A DNA stretch of 64,000 nt from Nitrospira defluvii. GTDB lineage: Bacteria > Nitrospirota > Nitrospiria > Nitrospirales > Nitrospiraceae. The notes under the pieces were generated by a model. That model did no database searches, was not told the origin of the DNA, and was given only the letters and a program-made list of their open reading frames with translations. A program made the translations under genes and the position numbers. The stretch lies in the NCBI GenBank assembly GCA_011525625.1, contig WYAX01000015.1, positions 461,207-525,206 on the forward strand, written 5' to 3'. Shown here one piece after another: positions 62,112 through 64,000 of this stretch (its first letter is position 1; every line of letters begins with the position of its first letter).

Positions 62112-62639
62112 TCAGGCTAAAACGTTGGTCTGTCGTCCATACAGTAAGCCTCTGATGCCCACGGCAAAGATGTCCCCTGCGGCATCGACTTCGAGTTCGA
62201 GCTGGGGCAGGTTATCCGTCGCTTGACCGATCACTAATAAGCCTCCCTTCTGAGCGTCGAAGAAAGCGTAGTGGAGCGGGCAATGGAATGTCGCGGTGTC
62301 CGGTCGAAAGCTCAGGGTGCCACCCATGTGCGAGCAGCGTCGGCTGAACGCGACAATGTCGCGGTCCGGGCCGACTCCGTTGATTGCGGGCCGTCCCAGT
62401 TTTGCAAGCACGACCGGCGAGGCTTGATCCGGATAGGTGGTCAGCTGTTCACGCCCAACCGTTAATTGCCCGATGGAAGCCAGTTTCACCCGGGGATAGG
62501 GCAGCGTGGTCCTCAGCGTGGTGATGTCGCCGCCTTCGGCAGCGTGAGCCAGCGATGGGAGTGCGTCTGCCGCGCAGGCTCCCCCGACGACACAGGCCCC
62601 CAGTTGTAGAAAGTGTCTTCGCGAGACTTCACTCATCAT
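62112..62639 (-). CDS. aioB: Arsenite oxidase small Rieske subunit
   Basis: A 175-residue Rieske protein. The Tat signal has SRRHFLQ at residues 6-12 and a hydrophobic stretch. The 2Fe-2S ligands are C102, H104 (CSHMGG) and C120, H123 (CPLH). The extra cysteine pair that forms a disulfide next to the cluster in Alcaligenes AioB is absent (G107 and L122), as in the Rhizobium NT-26 type. It carries AioA across the membrane by Tat and passes electrons to the respiratory chain. It lies 31 bp from aioA and about 30 bp from the porin gene. Confidence 0.93.
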   Translation of the reverse strand: MMSEVSRRHFLQLGACVVGGACAADALPSLAHAAEGGDITTLRTTLPYPRVKLASIGQLTVGREQLTTYPDQASPVVLAKLGRPAINGVGPDRDIVAFSRRCSHMGGTLSFRPDTATFHCPLHYAFFDAQKGGLLVIGQATDNLPQLELEVDAAGDIFAVGIRGLLYGRQTNVLA

Positions 62640-62669
62640 ATCCTCCTGATGATTCCCGCAGCGTCGTCG

Positions 62670-64000
62670 CTACAGGGCATATTGGAAACGGGTAAAGACT
62701 TCGTAAATTGAACGTTCAACAGCGTTCGCCTGAGTTCGATTTGCCAAAAAGTCGCCCATGAAGGCATGAGCGGCTCCGACATCCAGATTCAGATTCTTCG
62801 CAAGGTTGTATGTCACCATGGCGCCTGTTTCCGTGCCCATGTAGCTGGACCCGCCGCGGTTCCCGAAGTCGCGGGATCGAGCCGCGGCAAAGTAGGCGCC
62901 TTCCAGGGTGCCGGTCAAGCGAGGCATGATAGGAAATTTCAGCTGGGCTTGCACCGTCATGAGCCCGGCCCCGCCGTTATTGAGATTGACGCCGAAATCA
63001 TTCACATCGCCCGGGGCATTCGCATTGAAGATATGGGAATAACCCCAATAGCCGTTGGTGCCGAGAATGGCTTCCGGCGTGGTGAATTGGTTCGACGTGT
63101 GCCCAGCCTTGTCGCCGGACGCATAGAGGGCGAACAGATTGAAGGTCGTCGGCCCGATCGGGATCGATCCCTCGAACTTCCCTGAATAGCCGGTGTGGTT
63201 GTTGCCCGTCAGCCCTGTGCCGATGCGGCCGCTGTTGAGCATGAGGTAGGCGTTCCATGCGCCGCCGAAGAGGCCGCCCGATGCGGTCAGCGCGGCCCAG
63301 TTTTCGTGTGTATCTCCGATAGAAATATTTTCGGTCTTGCCCAGATTCAAGCTGTAGAAGTGGCCGCCGACTTTCACATCATAGGCGCCCAGCTTCATGG
63401 GGCGGTTGTAATCGGCTACGCACATGTCGCCGTCTTTGCCGAACCCGGTTCCGATGGTGCCGGCCTTCAAGTCCGATGCGATGCGGTAAAATCCCAACCG
63501 GTAGTCGCCCTCACCGATCTTTCCGCCCAGCGAGGCGCCGCCGACGAAAAAATCCCACTCACCGTCCCACAACACCCGGCCCACCTGGTCGATGGTCGGA
63601 AGAATACCGACCACAAGCGTGTGGTGTTCGATGGGCGTGACGTAGACGTAGCCATACCGGATGCCGCGGGCTTGCAAGCGGTTGAAGGCGTTGGGGGTGC
63701 CATCAGTATTGGCGCCGGTTTCACCGCGCGGGTCGCTGGCCGCCGGGCTGGATCCGCCGAATCCACCGCGATACTCCATCTGCATATACGCGCCGACGTT
63801 GCTGGAATCTTTGTGTTGAAGGTCGAACGCGAGGCGCAGTCGTTGGCGAAAGAAATCGTAACCGGTGGTCTCTCCGAAGTTCAGCTTTCCGGTACCGGTT
63901 CCTGCTGTGGGTAGGCTTCCGTTGTTGATACCGCTGGGAATATTGCTGGCATTGTACAGCACGCGATATTGCGCCCAGACGCGCAGTCGGAGATTTTCCA
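62670..64000 (-). CDS. Outer-membrane beta-barrel porin, start outside window
   Basis: The frame is open from the window edge: residues upstream of the GTG at 63962 read ENLRLRVWAQYRVLYN, so the gene begins beyond 64000 and at least 443 residues are visible. It is rich in alternating aromatic/hydrophobic strands with glycine-rich loops (NVGAYMQMEYRGGFGG, VGGHFYSLNLG, GYSGKFEGSI) and ends RFQYAL, consistent with a 16-18-strand outer-membrane barrel of the alginate-export/porin group. It precedes aioB by about 30 bp on the same strand, so it may supply arsenite or ion passage, or be an unrelated first gene. Confidence 0.8.
   Translation of the reverse strand, partial: ENLRLRVWAQYRVLYNASNIPSGINNGSLPTAGTGTGKLNFGETTGYDFFRQRLRLAFDLQHKDSSNVGAYMQMEYRGGFGGSSPAASDPRGETGANTDGTPNAFNRLQARGIRYGYVYVTPIEHHTLVVGILPTIDQVGRVLWDGEWDFFVGGASLGGKIGEGDYRLGFYRIASDLKAGTIGTGFGKDGDMCVADYNRPMKLGAYDVKVGGHFYSLNLGKTENISIGDTHENWAALTASGGLFGGAWNAYLMLNSGRIGTGLTGNNHTGYSGKFEGSIPIGPTTFNLFALYASGDKAGHTSNQFTTPEAILGTNGYWGYSHIFNANAPGDVNDFGVNLNNGGAGLMTVQAQLKFPIMPRLTGTLEGAYFAAARSRDFGNRGGSSYMGTETGAMVTYNLAKNLNLDVGAAHAFMGDFLANRTQANAVERSIYEVFTRFQYAL

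Overview
The window is a piece of a G+C-rich Gram-negative chromosome. Gene content fits a Nitrospira-like member of the Nitrospirota: an arsenite oxidase with a beta-barrel porin, Fo genes of the ATP synthase standing alone, L-aspartate oxidase, paired M16 peptidases, and a zapB-zapA-rny-ymdB-xseA-xseB-tlyA block. This placement is inferred from gene content; no rRNA gene is present. No tRNA, rRNA, CRISPR array or complete transposon was found.

Layout. 1-1462 (minus): a truncated Lon-related AAA protease behind a ribosome hibernation factor fused to a cold-shock domain. 1744-5365 (plus): a translationally coupled pair of kinases (APH fold, APS-kinase-like) and a GH13 glucan-branching-type enzyme. 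5614-6905: a small secreted protein and a methyltransferase-like gene. 7234-9602: the most unusual locus, a low-G+C operon with a 121-residue precursor-like protein (ten cysteines in an internal repeat) and a radical SAM/SPASM maturase, behind a leader with repeated GATACAG motifs. 9785-27618: GNAT, tandem universal stress protein, RND metal efflux pair, Mg-type P-ATPase, hybrid histidine kinase, CaCA exchanger, PilZ protein, TPR and NTF2-like exported proteins and a Ca2+-type P-ATPase. 27600-27726 is a 123-bp inverted-repeat element between convergent genes whose ends supply stop-codon bases for both. 27724-36241: phosphoesterase, MsbA-like ABC exporter, two very small proteins, a lipoprotein, nadB, a lytic transglycosylase and pabC-pabB. 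36415-38264: Fo genes atpZ-B-E-F without F1 genes.

38261-56556 is largely housekeeping: larE, two M16 proteins coupled to rlmN, an Slt-type transglycosylase, zapB/zapA, a gap that may hold 6S RNA, rny, ymdB, xseA, xseB, tlyA, a sugar-nucleotide epimerase, rhodanese, cutA, an M23 peptidase and fhs. 56563-58469: hflC and hflK. 58576-64000 (minus): a coiled-coil lipoprotein, then aioA and aioB behind a porin running off the window. AioA keeps the 3Fe-4S Cys/Cys/Cys/Ser pattern and all four substrate-site residues, so arsenite oxidation is the best reading.

Working together: a porin and periplasmic AioAB for respiratory arsenite oxidation; ion-homeostasis genes (RND, two P-ATPases, an exchanger); cell-wall and division genes (two transglycosylases, M23, ZapA/B); and a candidate peptide-modification system that appears to be a recent acquisition.
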